Both the position numbers and the translations under genes were made by a program. Below are positions 43,657 through 52,518 of a stretch of DNA of 64,000 nucleotides, piece by piece; the stretch's first letter is position 1; every line of letters starts with the position of its first letter. The DNA lies in NCBI GenBank assembly GCA_028339155.1, contig JAOLBK010000005.1:79593-143592 (forward strand), in the 5' to 3' direction. The notes under the pieces are model-generated. The model made no database searches, had not been told where the DNA came from, and saw nothing but the letters and a program-made list of their open reading frames with translations. This stretch comes from Litorivicinus sp. Lineage in GTDB: Bacteria; Pseudomonadota; Gammaproteobacteria; Pseudomonadales; Litorivicinaceae.

Positions 43657-44981
43657 CTCGCACCCCCTTCAGGTTGATTGGAAAGTATCAGATCTGCACT
43701 GTGATAATGTGCAACACGTTTAACAATAGATAAGCCAAGGCCGGTACTTGCTCTATTCTCTGTTTTACCGAGCGAGGCCTCGATGCTTAAATGTGGCTCA
43801 GTTGTAAATCCGGTTCCGTGGTCAGAAACAATTAATGACACGGTTTCCTCGCCCTGGAATACACTAATCGTTACTTCAGACAAGATGGGGCTGTGCCGAA
43901 TAGCATTATCGACAAGGCATACCAGTGCTTCTCGCAAAGCAACTTTATCGCCGACTATGTTTATTGAACGGGAGGGTGCGTCAACGGATAATTCAATCTC
44001 TTTTGACTCAGCGATGGGGTCGAACGCCCTGATAACACTTTCAGCTAGCTGCGTAAGATTAACGTTTTCCCGGATCTTGAGCATTTCTCGGTATGCCAGG
44101 CTTGCTCTGGTTAATAACTGAGTCACAATTTTGCTTGCATAGCGTGCACGGACGATTAGCTTATGTACCTTCTCTTTCTGGTGATCAGCAACTTCACGCT
44201 CAAGAATTTCTGCGGCTGTTAACATTGCGGCAATAGGCGTTTTGATCTGATGAGTAGCTTCGGCAATGAAAGCTCGGTTTTGCCGCAGTAATTCTTGATG
44301 TTGACCAAGAGTTTCATTCAGCGTTGTAACCAAGCGGGTTATTTCTGTTGGCGTGTTTCGAGAGATGGGGGAGAAGTCGTCCGCAGCACGCTGAGCTAAA
44401 TCTTTTTCTACGGCAGCAAATGGCTTAAGTGAGTGTCTAAGACTCAGCTCAGCCCACAAGGCAAGAATACAAAAAGCGGCGAATACGGTAACGGCAATCC
44501 AATTTGCGATCGTAGATGCGAATTCGAAATAACTTCCCGAAGTTTGTCCGATTATGACCCAGATTTTTTCGCCTGAGCCGAATTTTATAGGCTTGGATGC
44601 ATATACAAATCTAGTTTCTTCACCACGATATAAAGCCGTACGAAATGATACTTTTGAAGTATTTTCGGCGGATTTAGGTAAGTCGTCGTAGCCTGCCAAA
44701 AACTTGTCATTCAGCGCGACCTGATAAAACAGGCGCTCTGGTGCTGAATAAGCCAGTACTTCAAATGCACTATAAGGCAAATCAAATACCAGCCCATTCG
44801 GTGCATTTACCATGCTGTCGAGGATCACAAAGGCCACCGCGTTGAGATCGTTATCCTGGCCTCGTTCAAGCGCTTTTTTGGCGATTGTTCCAGTCACTAA
44901 ATAAACGGCGCCGCATACAATAATTAGCATGACGAGCCATAAACTAAATAATCGGCGGCGGATACTCCAATTACTCGTCAT
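43629..44981 (-). CDS. tctE: TctE-like sensor histidine kinase
   Basis: 450-residue membrane histidine kinase. Two hydrophobic segments (LFSLWLVMLIIVCGAVYLV and IAVTVFAAFCILALWAEL) flank a periplasmic sensor of about 120 residues. The phospho-acceptor motif is ATHQIKTP, and ATP-site motifs are DNAIRHSP, DHGTGF and STGLGLSIV. Start at 44981 overlaps the response regulator by 11 bases; longer reading to 45014 is less likely. It should control the divergent tctCBA operon in response to a carboxylate. Confidence 0.9.
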   Translation of the reverse strand: MTSNWSIRRRLFSLWLVMLIIVCGAVYLVTGTIAKKALERGQDNDLNAVAFVILDSMVNAPNGLVFDLPYSAFEVLAYSAPERLFYQVALNDKFLAGYDDLPKSAENTSKVSFRTALYRGEETRFVYASKPIKFGSGEKIWVIIGQTSGSYFEFASTIANWIAVTVFAAFCILALWAELSLRHSLKPFAAVEKDLAQRAADDFSPISRNTPTEITRLVTTLNETLGQHQELLRQNRAFIAEATHQIKTPIAAMLTAAEILEREVADHQKEKVHKLIVRARYASKIVTQLLTRASLAYREMLKIRENVNLTQLAESVIRAFDPIAESKEIELSVDAPSRSINIVGDKVALREALVCLVDNAIRHSPILSEVTISVFQGEETVSLIVSDHGTGFTTEPHLSIEASLGKTENRASTGLGLSIVKRVAHYHSADLILSNQPEGGARCGLCFRLS

Positions 44982-45654
44982 TATTGCTCCAAACGAGCTG
45001 ATACCCATGCCCACGAACGGCCTTGATGCGAATTTGATATGGTTCTAATCGCTTTCGTAAGCGACTCACATGCACTTCAACCGCATTTTCGGAAGCCTCT
45101 TGATCTAATCCATACATGCGATTAAAGAGGCGGGATTTTTCCATTAAATGCGAAGGGGCTTCAATTAATGCCTCGACTAATTTCATTTCTTGGGCCCTCA
45201 GTATTATTTGGTTTTTTCCGGACCAAAGTGTTCTATGGAGGGGGTCGTATTCTAATGGCCCTATTGACCGAGAATTTATTGTCTTTGGCAAGTGTCGCCT
45301 GTGAACAGCACGTAATCTGGCATCAAATTCTTTGAGAGAAAAAGGTTTCGTCAAGTAATCATCAGCTCCAATATCCAGTAGATGAACTTTGTCGTCGATT
45401 TCCGACCGCGCTGTGAGTACTAAAACACCAACTGCCAACTCAGTGCCTCTGACCTGTTTGAGTAAGGACGTGCCTTCTCCATCGGGTAATTCGATATCGA
45501 GAATAATGAGATCGTAATATTGCTTATTAAGCCGCCAGAAATGAGTGGCTTGATTAAGTGTGGAAGCATAATCAATTGTATGGCCGCCAGAAATCAAATG
45601 CTTGCATAGCGCCTCAGCAAAATCTTGAGTGTCTTCGACTAAAAGTAATCGCAT
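44971..45654 (-). CDS. tctD: OmpR-family response regulator (TctD-like)
   Basis: 227-residue response regulator. The receiver has Asp8, phosphorylation site Asp53 (LDIELPDG), Thr81 and Lys103 (TKPFSL). The C-terminal winged helix is OmpR/PhoB-like with NAVEVHVSRLRKRL and AVRGHGYQL. It is the first gene of tctD-tctE-binding protein. Its start lies 80 bases from the divergent tctC, with a direct repeat between that could be its own binding site. Confidence 0.93.
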   Translation of the reverse strand: MRLLLVEDTQDFAEALCKHLISGGHTIDYASTLNQATHFWRLNKQYYDLIILDIELPDGEGTSLLKQVRGTELAVGVLVLTARSEIDDKVHLLDIGADDYLTKPFSLKEFDARLRAVHRRHLPKTINSRSIGPLEYDPLHRTLWSGKNQIILRAQEMKLVEALIEAPSHLMEKSRLFNRMYGLDQEASENAVEVHVSRLRKRLEPYQIRIKAVRGHGYQLVWSNNDE

Positions 45655-45670
45655 GTCAGGTTGCTGTCAG
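45654..45670. promoter_or_regulatory. candidate TctD box: TGTCAG direct repeat, 11-base spacing
   Basis: TGTCAG at 45654-45659 and again at 45665-45670, start-to-start 11 bases, in the divergent tctD-tctC region next to the tctD start codon. OmpR-family regulators bind direct repeats with about one helical turn spacing. The sequence is seen; binding is inferred. Confidence 0.4.
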
Positions 45671-45734
45671 CTTCTTATGGTTATGTGAGTGCGGACAATT
45701 ATGTGTCTGAAAGAACAATAACAGGAGAATACTC

Positions 45735-46709
45735 ATGAAACGCTTATTTTTGAAGGCGGTTACTTTGGCTGGGCTTGCGGGCCTTGCTGCTGTGGCACCT
45801 GCAACTTACGCTGGAGGACACCAGCAGTTAGACAGTATCCATTTTATAGTTCCAGGCGGGGCTGGCGGTGGTTGGGACGGAACAGCGCGTGGTACTGGCG
45901 AAGTCTTGACTCGTTCAGGTCTGATCGGTAAAGCATCATATGAGAATATGTCGGGTGGCGGCGGCGGAAAAGCCATTGGCTATTTGATTGAAAATGCCAA
46001 ATCAAGTACTGGAACACTAATGGTGAATTCGACTCCGATCGTCATTCGGTCCTTGACTAAAGTCTTTCCGCAAAGTTTTCGTGATCTAACCCCAATTGCT
46101 GGGACGATTGGTGATTATGCGGCTCTTGTGGTGAAAGCAGATAGCAATATTAAATCATTTAAAGATCTCGTAAAAATCTACGAAAAGAATCCCAATAATT
46201 TGGCAATTGCCGGTGGTTCGGTTGCCGGTGGCATGGACCACTTGGTGGCTGCGCTTGCAATGAAATCAGCTGGTGCGGATCCACTTCAAGTAAAGTATCT
46301 TCCTTTTGATGCGGGTGGAAAAGCGATGGCGTCATTGCTCTCTGGTGAGGCTGACGCGCTCTCTACCGGTTTGTCTGAGGCTGTTGGCTTAGCTAGTCAA
46401 GGCGAAATCCGCATTCTGGTAACGACGGCACCCAAAGCGATTGACGGCATTCCATCGCTAAAAAGCGAAGGCTATGATGCGGAATTTGTTAATTGGCGTG
46501 GATTTTTTGCGGCACCAGGAATTTCAGAAAGTCAGCGTAAAAAGTACACGAAAGTACTTGGTGATATGTACAACACTCCTGAATGGGAAGAAGTTCGGGC
46601 CCGCAACAAGTGGGTCAATATTTATAACCCAGGCAATGATTTCGTGAAATTCCTTGAGAAGCAGGAATTAGAAATTGGTAGTCTGATGAAAGAGCTTGGA
46701 TTCCTATAA
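45735..46709 (+). CDS. tctC: TctC/Bug-family tricarboxylate-binding protein
   Basis: 324-residue periplasmic binding protein with signal peptide (cleavage after ATYA near 26). The core motif is IHFIVPGGAGGGWDGTARGTG, close to canonical Salmonella TctC (PAGAGGGWDGTARG-like). AGGAG lies seven bases upstream. Divergent from tctD. The order tctC-tctB-tctA matches the classic operon, so citrate or a related tricarboxylate is the best guess. Confidence 0.93.
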   Translation: MKRLFLKAVTLAGLAGLAAVAPATYAGGHQQLDSIHFIVPGGAGGGWDGTARGTGEVLTRSGLIGKASYENMSGGGGGKAIGYLIENAKSSTGTLMVNSTPIVIRSLTKVFPQSFRDLTPIAGTIGDYAALVVKADSNIKSFKDLVKIYEKNPNNLAIAGGSVAGGMDHLVAALAMKSAGADPLQVKYLPFDAGGKAMASLLSGEADALSTGLSEAVGLASQGEIRILVTTAPKAIDGIPSLKSEGYDAEFVNWRGFFAAPGISESQRKKYTKVLGDMYNTPEWEEVRARNKWVNIYNPGNDFVKFLEKQELEIGSLMKELGFL

Positions 46710-46712
46710 TCT

Positions 46713-47180
46713 ATGATTCGTCTCGATCGTTGCATTGCAATCGCATTGTTCGCTTTCTCGATCGGGTACGGGTATCTGGCTTGGATACATCCGATATTAC
46801 CGTTTGAGGTCCGGATGCCGTTCAAGCCGAATACGATGCCTCTCGGTCTAGCTGGGTTGGGAATTCTACTCTCCGGACTTCTTATTATCTCATCTCACAA
46901 CGACGACTTCGTGAAAGATGCTGAGGGCTGGAGAGGATTTGCCTGGAAGCAGGCAATTCTTCTTGTCGTGTTTATGGTGCTCTATGCTCTTTTTCTAAGA
47001 ATGTCTGGATTTATCCTTGCGACCACATTGTTTTTGGTTGCAGGCTCAAGACTTCTTGGTGAAAAAAATTACGTGCGATCCAGTTTTATAGGCCTATTTG
47101 CAAGCGTTTTGATATGGTATCTGGTAGATCCCATTCTTGGGATCTACCTTGCTCCGTTACCGAGCATGGGAGGGCAATGA
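46713..47180 (+). CDS. tctB: TctB-family small permease subunit
   Basis: 155 residues with four hydrophobic helices; starts three bases after tctC and overlaps tctA by four bases (ATGA). A short hydrophilic loop (HNDDFVKDAEGWRG) separates helices 2 and 3. Identified from position, size and topology. Confidence 0.9.
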   Translation: MIRLDRCIAIALFAFSIGYGYLAWIHPILPFEVRMPFKPNTMPLGLAGLGILLSGLLIISSHNDDFVKDAEGWRGFAWKQAILLVVFMVLYALFLRMSGFILATTLFLVAGSRLLGEKNYVRSSFIGLFASVLIWYLVDPILGIYLAPLPSMGGQ

Positions 47181-48679
47181 TGCTGGAAGGAATGCTAGCT
47201 GGTTTGGGAGCTGTCCTGACGCCATTTAATTTATTAATGGTGCTCGTTGGTTGTTTCTTAGGAACATTTATCGGCATGCTACCTGGGCTTGGTCCGATGT
47301 CGATCATTGCAATTATGATCCCTGTTGCAATTCAATTAGGTGATCCCGCTTCTGCTCTGATTTTACTTTCAGGTGTTTATTATGGTGCGATTTTTGGAGG
47401 ATCTACTTCTTCAATTCTAATCAATGCACCGGGCGTTGCTGGGACTGTGGCGTCTTCCTTTGATGGTTATCCAATGGCCCGAGCTGGGCAGGCTGGTAAA
47501 GCACTGACTATCGCTGCAATTAGCTCATTTGCTGGCGGGACTGTCGGTGTCATCCTTCTCATGATTTTCGCGCCGGTGCTGTCTAGTGTAGCCAAGCTCT
47601 TTTGGTCTGCTGAATACTTTGCGCTGATGGTGCTCGGTTTAACTGCTGTTGCTGCATTTGCAGGTCGTGGGAAAGTGATTAAAGCCATGGCAATGACTGT
47701 ATTTGGGGTCATGCTTGCTACGGTTGGTGAATCTGCATTACATAATGCCGCCCGATTCACGATGGGCATTATGGATCTTCAAAGTGGCATCTACTTTGTG
47801 ACGCTTGTAATGGGTCTATTCGCGTTGCCTGAGGCTTTATTCCTGGTGCTGGATAAGGGCCGCAGTGAATCGATAGAGAATAGCGGTAAAATCGAGAATT
47901 TAAGGATTTCTAAAGAAGAGGCGATAGAAATAGCACCGGTTATTGGACGGCAATCAGTTCTTGGCTTTTTGATTGGCGTGCTCCCTGGAGCTGGTGCCAC
48001 GATGGCATCATTTCTTGGATATGCCATCGAACGAAACTTGGCGCCGCCAGGAGAGCGAGAAAAATTTGGCAAAGGATCAATTCGAGGTCTCGCGGCTCCT
48101 GAGACGGCTAACAATGCTGCGTGTACGGGATCATTTGTTCCAATGCTCACTCTCGGTATCCCGGGTTCGGGAACCACCGCTATTTTACTTGGTGCGCTGA
48201 TAGCACTCAGTGTCACACCGGGTCCGCGCTTGATGGAGGATCAGCCTGAAATTTTTTGGGCGGTGATCATGTCCATGTATATTGGCAATATCGTGCTATT
48301 AATTCTAAATTTACCGCTCATTCCGTATATTGCCAAATTACTGACTGTGCCTCGGCATTATTTAATTCCATTTGTCGTATTCTTTTCCTTGGTTGGAGCA
48401 TATATAGGGCAAAACAACGGAACAGAATTGTTGATAATGATCGGCCTTGGATGTATGGCGACACTGCTCCGTTTTGGTGGGTATCCCCTTCCTCCATTAA
48501 TTATTGGTTTTATTCTCGGTGGGATGCTCGAAGATAATCTGGGCCGTGCAATGCGTAAATCGGGTGGGCTTGAATTTATGTGGGATCGTCCAATGACGTT
48601 ATGTATTTTAATGCTGGCCGTTGGTCTTTTAATTTATCCGATCATTAAAGATAAACGTCAGCCATCCCGTGAACGATAA
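47177..48679 (+). CDS. tctA: TctA-family large permease subunit
   Basis: 500-residue TctA. Motifs are GMLPGLGPMSI near 36, GVLPGAGATMASFLGY near 265 and PETANNAACTGSFVPMLTLGIPG near 305. I start at ATG 47177, which overlaps the tctB stop and has GGGAGG upstream; a longer reading from 47114 is unlikely. The CoA-transferase gene starts within its last bases (11-base overlap), which ties uptake to CoA activation of the substrate. Confidence 0.93.
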   Translation: MMLEGMLAGLGAVLTPFNLLMVLVGCFLGTFIGMLPGLGPMSIIAIMIPVAIQLGDPASALILLSGVYYGAIFGGSTSSILINAPGVAGTVASSFDGYPMARAGQAGKALTIAAISSFAGGTVGVILLMIFAPVLSSVAKLFWSAEYFALMVLGLTAVAAFAGRGKVIKAMAMTVFGVMLATVGESALHNAARFTMGIMDLQSGIYFVTLVMGLFALPEALFLVLDKGRSESIENSGKIENLRISKEEAIEIAPVIGRQSVLGFLIGVLPGAGATMASFLGYAIERNLAPPGEREKFGKGSIRGLAAPETANNAACTGSFVPMLTLGIPGSGTTAILLGALIALSVTPGPRLMEDQPEIFWAVIMSMYIGNIVLLILNLPLIPYIAKLLTVPRHYLIPFVVFFSLVGAYIGQNNGTELLIMIGLGCMATLLRFGGYPLPPLIIGFILGGMLEDNLGRAMRKSGGLEFMWDRPMTLCILMLAVGLLIYPIIKDKRQPSRER

Positions 48680-49859
48680 ACCACTCAGTGGATTTAGAAT
48701 TATTGATGTCACAAATGTGTTGTCAGGACCATTTTGCTCCTACCAGCTCGGTTTGTTAGGTGCAGACATAATCAAAGTCGAATCCCCTGATGGGGATTTA
48801 GCTCGACAGCTTGGAGCGAATCCAGATTGGAATGCGGATAAGCTGGGGACCTCTTTTTTAGCTCAGAATGCAGGTAAAAAATCTATTTCCATTGATCTAA
48901 AGTCGTCGCGTGGCAAGGCTGTATTTCAACGTCTTGTATCCACGGCCGACGCCGTTGTAGAAAACTTTAGGCCTGGCGTTATGGATCGGCTTGGCCTGGG
49001 TTTTGATAAGTGCCAAGAATGGAGTGACCCGATTGTTTACTGTGCAATTTCAGGCTTTGGACAGCATGGACCTATGTCCGGTCAACCTGCTTATGATCAA
49101 ATAATTCAGGGGATGTCGGGAGTTATGGATATAACAGGTGATCCTGCGTCACCCCCGTACCGCGTTGGCTACCCAATTGCAGATACAATTGGTGGTTTAA
49201 CTGCTGCGTTAGCAATCTCTTCTGCACTCCATCAAAAAAAATCACAAATGATCGACGTTTCAATGCTGGAAAGCGTGTTGACAACGATGGGTTGGGTTGT
49301 GTCCAACTGGCTCATGGCCGCTGCCAACCCCCAGCGTATCGGAAATGAGAACATGACCTCCGCGCCGTCAGGAACGTTTCGGACGCAAGACGGGCTTATT
49401 AATATTGCGGCAAATCAGGAAAAGCAATGGCTTGCGTTGGTCGACGTATGCGAGCTGTATCATTTACAAGGTGATCCGAGATACTGCTCACGAGAGGCGC
49501 GCAAAAAAAATCGATCTCAGTTAAATAGAGATATTGAAGAAGTGCTAGGGAAGAAATCGACACTGGATTGGGTTGAGCTATTTACAGAGAATGGAATTCC
49601 GTCAGGGCCGGTGTTAACTGTTCCAGAAGCTTTACAGCTTCCACAAGTTCTGGGCCGAGAATTCATTGTGTCGATGGCGCATGAGAATCCTGCTAAAAAA
49701 ATCGATTTGGTTACGAATGGTTTTTTAATTAATGGCGACCGACTCAAGCCCGAATCGGGAGTGGATCAATTAGGAGAATCATCTGCCTTGATTCTTAAGT
49801 CGATTGGGTACAGCGATTTCGAAATCGAGCATATGATTCAAAATGGAGTGATTCGATGA
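48669..49859 (+). CDS. CaiB/BaiF family III CoA-transferase
   Basis: 396-residue family III CoA-transferase. N-terminal GFRIIDVTNVLSGP and KVESPDGDLAR are diagnostic, and Asp143 (PAYDQIIQGMSG) corresponds to the acyl-anhydride Asp of formyl-CoA transferase. It moves CoA from a donor such as succinyl- or acetyl-CoA to a carboxylic acid. Starts at GTG inside tctA and overlaps the next gene by four bases. In context it should activate the imported acid for the lyase that follows. Confidence 0.92.
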   Translation: MNDKPLSGFRIIDVTNVLSGPFCSYQLGLLGADIIKVESPDGDLARQLGANPDWNADKLGTSFLAQNAGKKSISIDLKSSRGKAVFQRLVSTADAVVENFRPGVMDRLGLGFDKCQEWSDPIVYCAISGFGQHGPMSGQPAYDQIIQGMSGVMDITGDPASPPYRVGYPIADTIGGLTAALAISSALHQKKSQMIDVSMLESVLTTMGWVVSNWLMAAANPQRIGNENMTSAPSGTFRTQDGLINIAANQEKQWLALVDVCELYHLQGDPRYCSREARKKNRSQLNRDIEEVLGKKSTLDWVELFTENGIPSGPVLTVPEALQLPQVLGREFIVSMAHENPAKKIDLVTNGFLINGDRLKPESGVDQLGESSALILKSIGYSDFEIEHMIQNGVIR

Positions 49860-50653
49860 GTCAAGAATCTGATGTTAAAGCCTGGTGGACCACTGGCATT
49901 ATCAATATGAGGCCTGGTGTCATTGAGATCAGGAACCATCCGATCCAAGAATTAATCGAGTCGAAAACGTTTACTGAAATGATTTGGTTAATGGCATTGG
50001 GAACACAACCGTCAAAGTCGCAATCTCGCTTACTTGAGGCGGCATTGGTTGCTGCCGTTGATCATGGGCCTCAAGCCCCCTCCATTGCAGCAAGTCGGAT
50101 GGCCATTACCTGTGGGGTAGGTATCAATAATGCCATTGCCACAGGAGTGAATATGTTGGGTGATGTTCATGGGGGTGCGGGCGAGCAGGCAGTCGAGCTG
50201 TTTGTATCAGTAGCAGCCCGCATGAAAAGTGAGACACTTGATGACGCAATCTTGAATGAGCTCGACTATCGCGCAGAGTTGGGACAGAAATATTTACCAG
50301 GTTTTGGGCACCGATTTCATAAGCCTGAAGACCCCAGGGCTCAACCACTTTTGTCTATTCTCAGACAGTGTTCGTTAGAAGACCAGAGTATCGAGGGCCA
50401 ATACGCGACAATCGCAGAAAGAATTCAGCATACACTTCATGAACGTTCAGGAATTGCGATCGCATTGAATATTGATGGGGCCACAGGCGCTATATTTGCG
50501 GCTCTCGGAATTAGCCCCATGCTGGCCCGTGGTCTTTTTTGTCTATCTCGAAGTGTCGGCTTGATGGCTCATTCTTATGAGCAAGCGCAGCAGGGGGAGC
50601 GTAACAAAGGGCCCACACCACCGCATTATCTCTGGAAATATGACCCAACCTAG
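49856..50653 (+). CDS. citryl-CoA lyase-like / short citrate synthase-family protein
   Basis: 265-residue short citrate synthase-fold protein, about the size of citryl-CoA lyase and shorter than citrate synthase (about 430). Catalytic-type residues are His70 (VDHGPQAPS), His105 (GDVHGGAGE), His152 (GFGHRFHKPEDPR) and Asp207 (NIDGATGA). With the CoA-transferase just upstream, I infer that citrate or a related hydroxy-acid becomes its CoA thioester and is split into acetyl-CoA plus an oxo-acid. Not experimentally shown. Confidence 0.84.
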   Translation: MSQESDVKAWWTTGIINMRPGVIEIRNHPIQELIESKTFTEMIWLMALGTQPSKSQSRLLEAALVAAVDHGPQAPSIAASRMAITCGVGINNAIATGVNMLGDVHGGAGEQAVELFVSVAARMKSETLDDAILNELDYRAELGQKYLPGFGHRFHKPEDPRAQPLLSILRQCSLEDQSIEGQYATIAERIQHTLHERSGIAIALNIDGATGAIFAALGISPMLARGLFCLSRSVGLMAHSYEQAQQGERNKGPTPPHYLWKYDPT

Positions 50654-50811
50654 GCAGTTGATAATAAGTTGTGTTTTGTGCGATGAGCTACTCTCTGGTT
50701 TCGCATCTAATCCGATTTATCTTTCTGGCCACCCAGATTTATTTTTTACTCAGTATTTCCGGTGATTTTTGAATGAATTTAACCAGTACTGAAAAATCGG
50801 TAAAATTAAAC

Positions 50812-52518
50812 TCAAAAACCATCTGTTTTACTTGTAATTATATTAATCAGTACGGGTCGGTCTCCTTTTAGTAATGCATTTAACGCTTTGTTGAAACAGG
50901 GCTTTAAATCGGTTGGTTTTTTCACCGTGTATGCGGCAATACCGCTAGCTTTTGATATTTCTGCAAAATCGAGTTGGTCGTCTAGGCTCGTCAAAATAGG
51001 CGATGTATTTTGCATAGCTTGCCCATTGGGATACATATTGTGGGCTGCTCGTCGCGTAGCATTCCAGGCGCTATTATTCATGACAATAATCAGGATCGTC
51101 AATTTAAGATTAATTGCCGTATGAATGCATGCCAATGGGTTTGCGAACAGAAATGAGCCATCCCCAATACAGGCGATTATTTGCAGTTTAGGAGCTGCTA
51201 ATTTGGCTCCGAGTGCGCACGGAACGCCCCACCCGAGCCCTCCAGAAAACGGTGGTGTAAACCACTGATTTGGGTAGCGTGGCGATGCAGACGCTGGCGG
51301 AGGGCCCAGCTCAGAAAAGACGCGAGTGGTTTCAGTCATGTGCTCAGCCATTGCTCGCCCAACCATGGCCGGTGTAATCTCGGATGATGCTTCCATCTGT
51401 TCTTTAAGATTCGATAGAGTCGCAGCGCGGTTTGATTTTTCTTTTTGAATCCATTCCCAGCGTTTTTGGATTGACAAATCTGCCACTGTTACCGAGCTAT
51501 TTAAGCGGTCCAGAGTATCAGCGGCATCACCCGCAATACTTAGTGTCATTCGATGACTTTTTGATGGAAGGTTCGTCCAAAATGGATCTTGTCCAATATG
51601 AACGATGGCTTTCGCGTTGGGAGATTCAAATCGTTGTATCCATGGGCTTTGGCTCTCAACAACTAGAATAAGGTCAGCCGCTTCGACGAGGCCTCCAGAC
51701 TGATAGCCAAGATGATACGGTTGCTGGCTATCTGCAGCATTCCTGGTTGTGAATGGTTCTATAACCGCGATGCCTTGATTCGAGGCAAGACTGTTCAATG
51801 CCTCTGCTAATGCACACTCATGATCATTTTTTTGGATAATGAGGAGTGGTCTATCTGCTTGGGTCAAGAGTCGCTTAACTTCGTCGATTTCTGATTGTCT
51901 TGCGATTGGTGGTTTCGGAGGGCTTGGAATGCTCAACTGACTGGTTCGAACTGCCCCGACATTCCCAGCTAATGGCTCCCTAGGAAGGGAGAGTAAAACC
52001 GGCCCTTTCGGTGACTGCTGCGCGATGCCTAGTGCACGGTCAATAAGATCTATAATTTGTTCTGGATCTCTGAGCTCAGAGTCCCATTTCACGAATTGGC
52101 GGGCAATCCCATTTTGATCAAATACATCCTGTCCACTTTGCTGGGGAGTCATTCGACCCCCATGCTTCAGGAATTCAGTAATCGGCGTTTTTCCAGCTAA
52201 CACTAGAATTGGAGATTGATCGCTCTGGCAATTGATGATCCCCATGAGTGCATTTGCGAGCCCAACATGAACATGAACCATGATGGCCTGTGGATGCCCC
52301 GAGACTATGTAAGCGCCATGGGCCATGCCGATTGCAACCGTTTCATGCGAGATCGTCAGGAGTTCTGGGAATTGCTCGCGTTCATCATCAGTCGCAGCCT
52401 CGTAGGTCTCTATGATCGGCGCGAAGTCGGTACCTGAATTGCAAAACAACCATCGGATGCCATGTTGTTTTAGGCGAGCAAGTAATTCCCAGGAGGCAGT
52501 GTTTTTCATGTTGGTCAT
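50812..52518 (-). CDS. thiamine diphosphate-dependent enzyme (2-oxo acid decarboxylase/acetolactate synthase-like)
   Basis: 568-residue ThDP enzyme with PYR, middle and PP domains. Catalytic Glu59 (SHETVA) activates the cofactor. The ThDP motif runs from GDG at 452-454 to NN at 481-482. It resembles the benzoylformate decarboxylase and acetolactate-synthase superfamily but lacks features that fix the reaction. Overlaps the upstream FAD hydroxylase gene by four bases. With an aldehyde dehydrogenase and a hydroxylase in the operon, decarboxylation of an aromatic 2-oxo acid to an aldehyde is the likely role. Confidence 0.86.
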   Translation of the reverse strand: MTNMKNTASWELLARLKQHGIRWLFCNSGTDFAPIIETYEAATDDEREQFPELLTISHETVAIGMAHGAYIVSGHPQAIMVHVHVGLANALMGIINCQSDQSPILVLAGKTPITEFLKHGGRMTPQQSGQDVFDQNGIARQFVKWDSELRDPEQIIDLIDRALGIAQQSPKGPVLLSLPREPLAGNVGAVRTSQLSIPSPPKPPIARQSEIDEVKRLLTQADRPLLIIQKNDHECALAEALNSLASNQGIAVIEPFTTRNAADSQQPYHLGYQSGGLVEAADLILVVESQSPWIQRFESPNAKAIVHIGQDPFWTNLPSKSHRMTLSIAGDAADTLDRLNSSVTVADLSIQKRWEWIQKEKSNRAATLSNLKEQMEASSEITPAMVGRAMAEHMTETTRVFSELGPPPASASPRYPNQWFTPPFSGGLGWGVPCALGAKLAAPKLQIIACIGDGSFLFANPLACIHTAINLKLTILIIVMNNSAWNATRRAAHNMYPNGQAMQNTSPILTSLDDQLDFAEISKASGIAAYTVKKPTDLKPCFNKALNALLKGDRPVLINIITSKTDGF

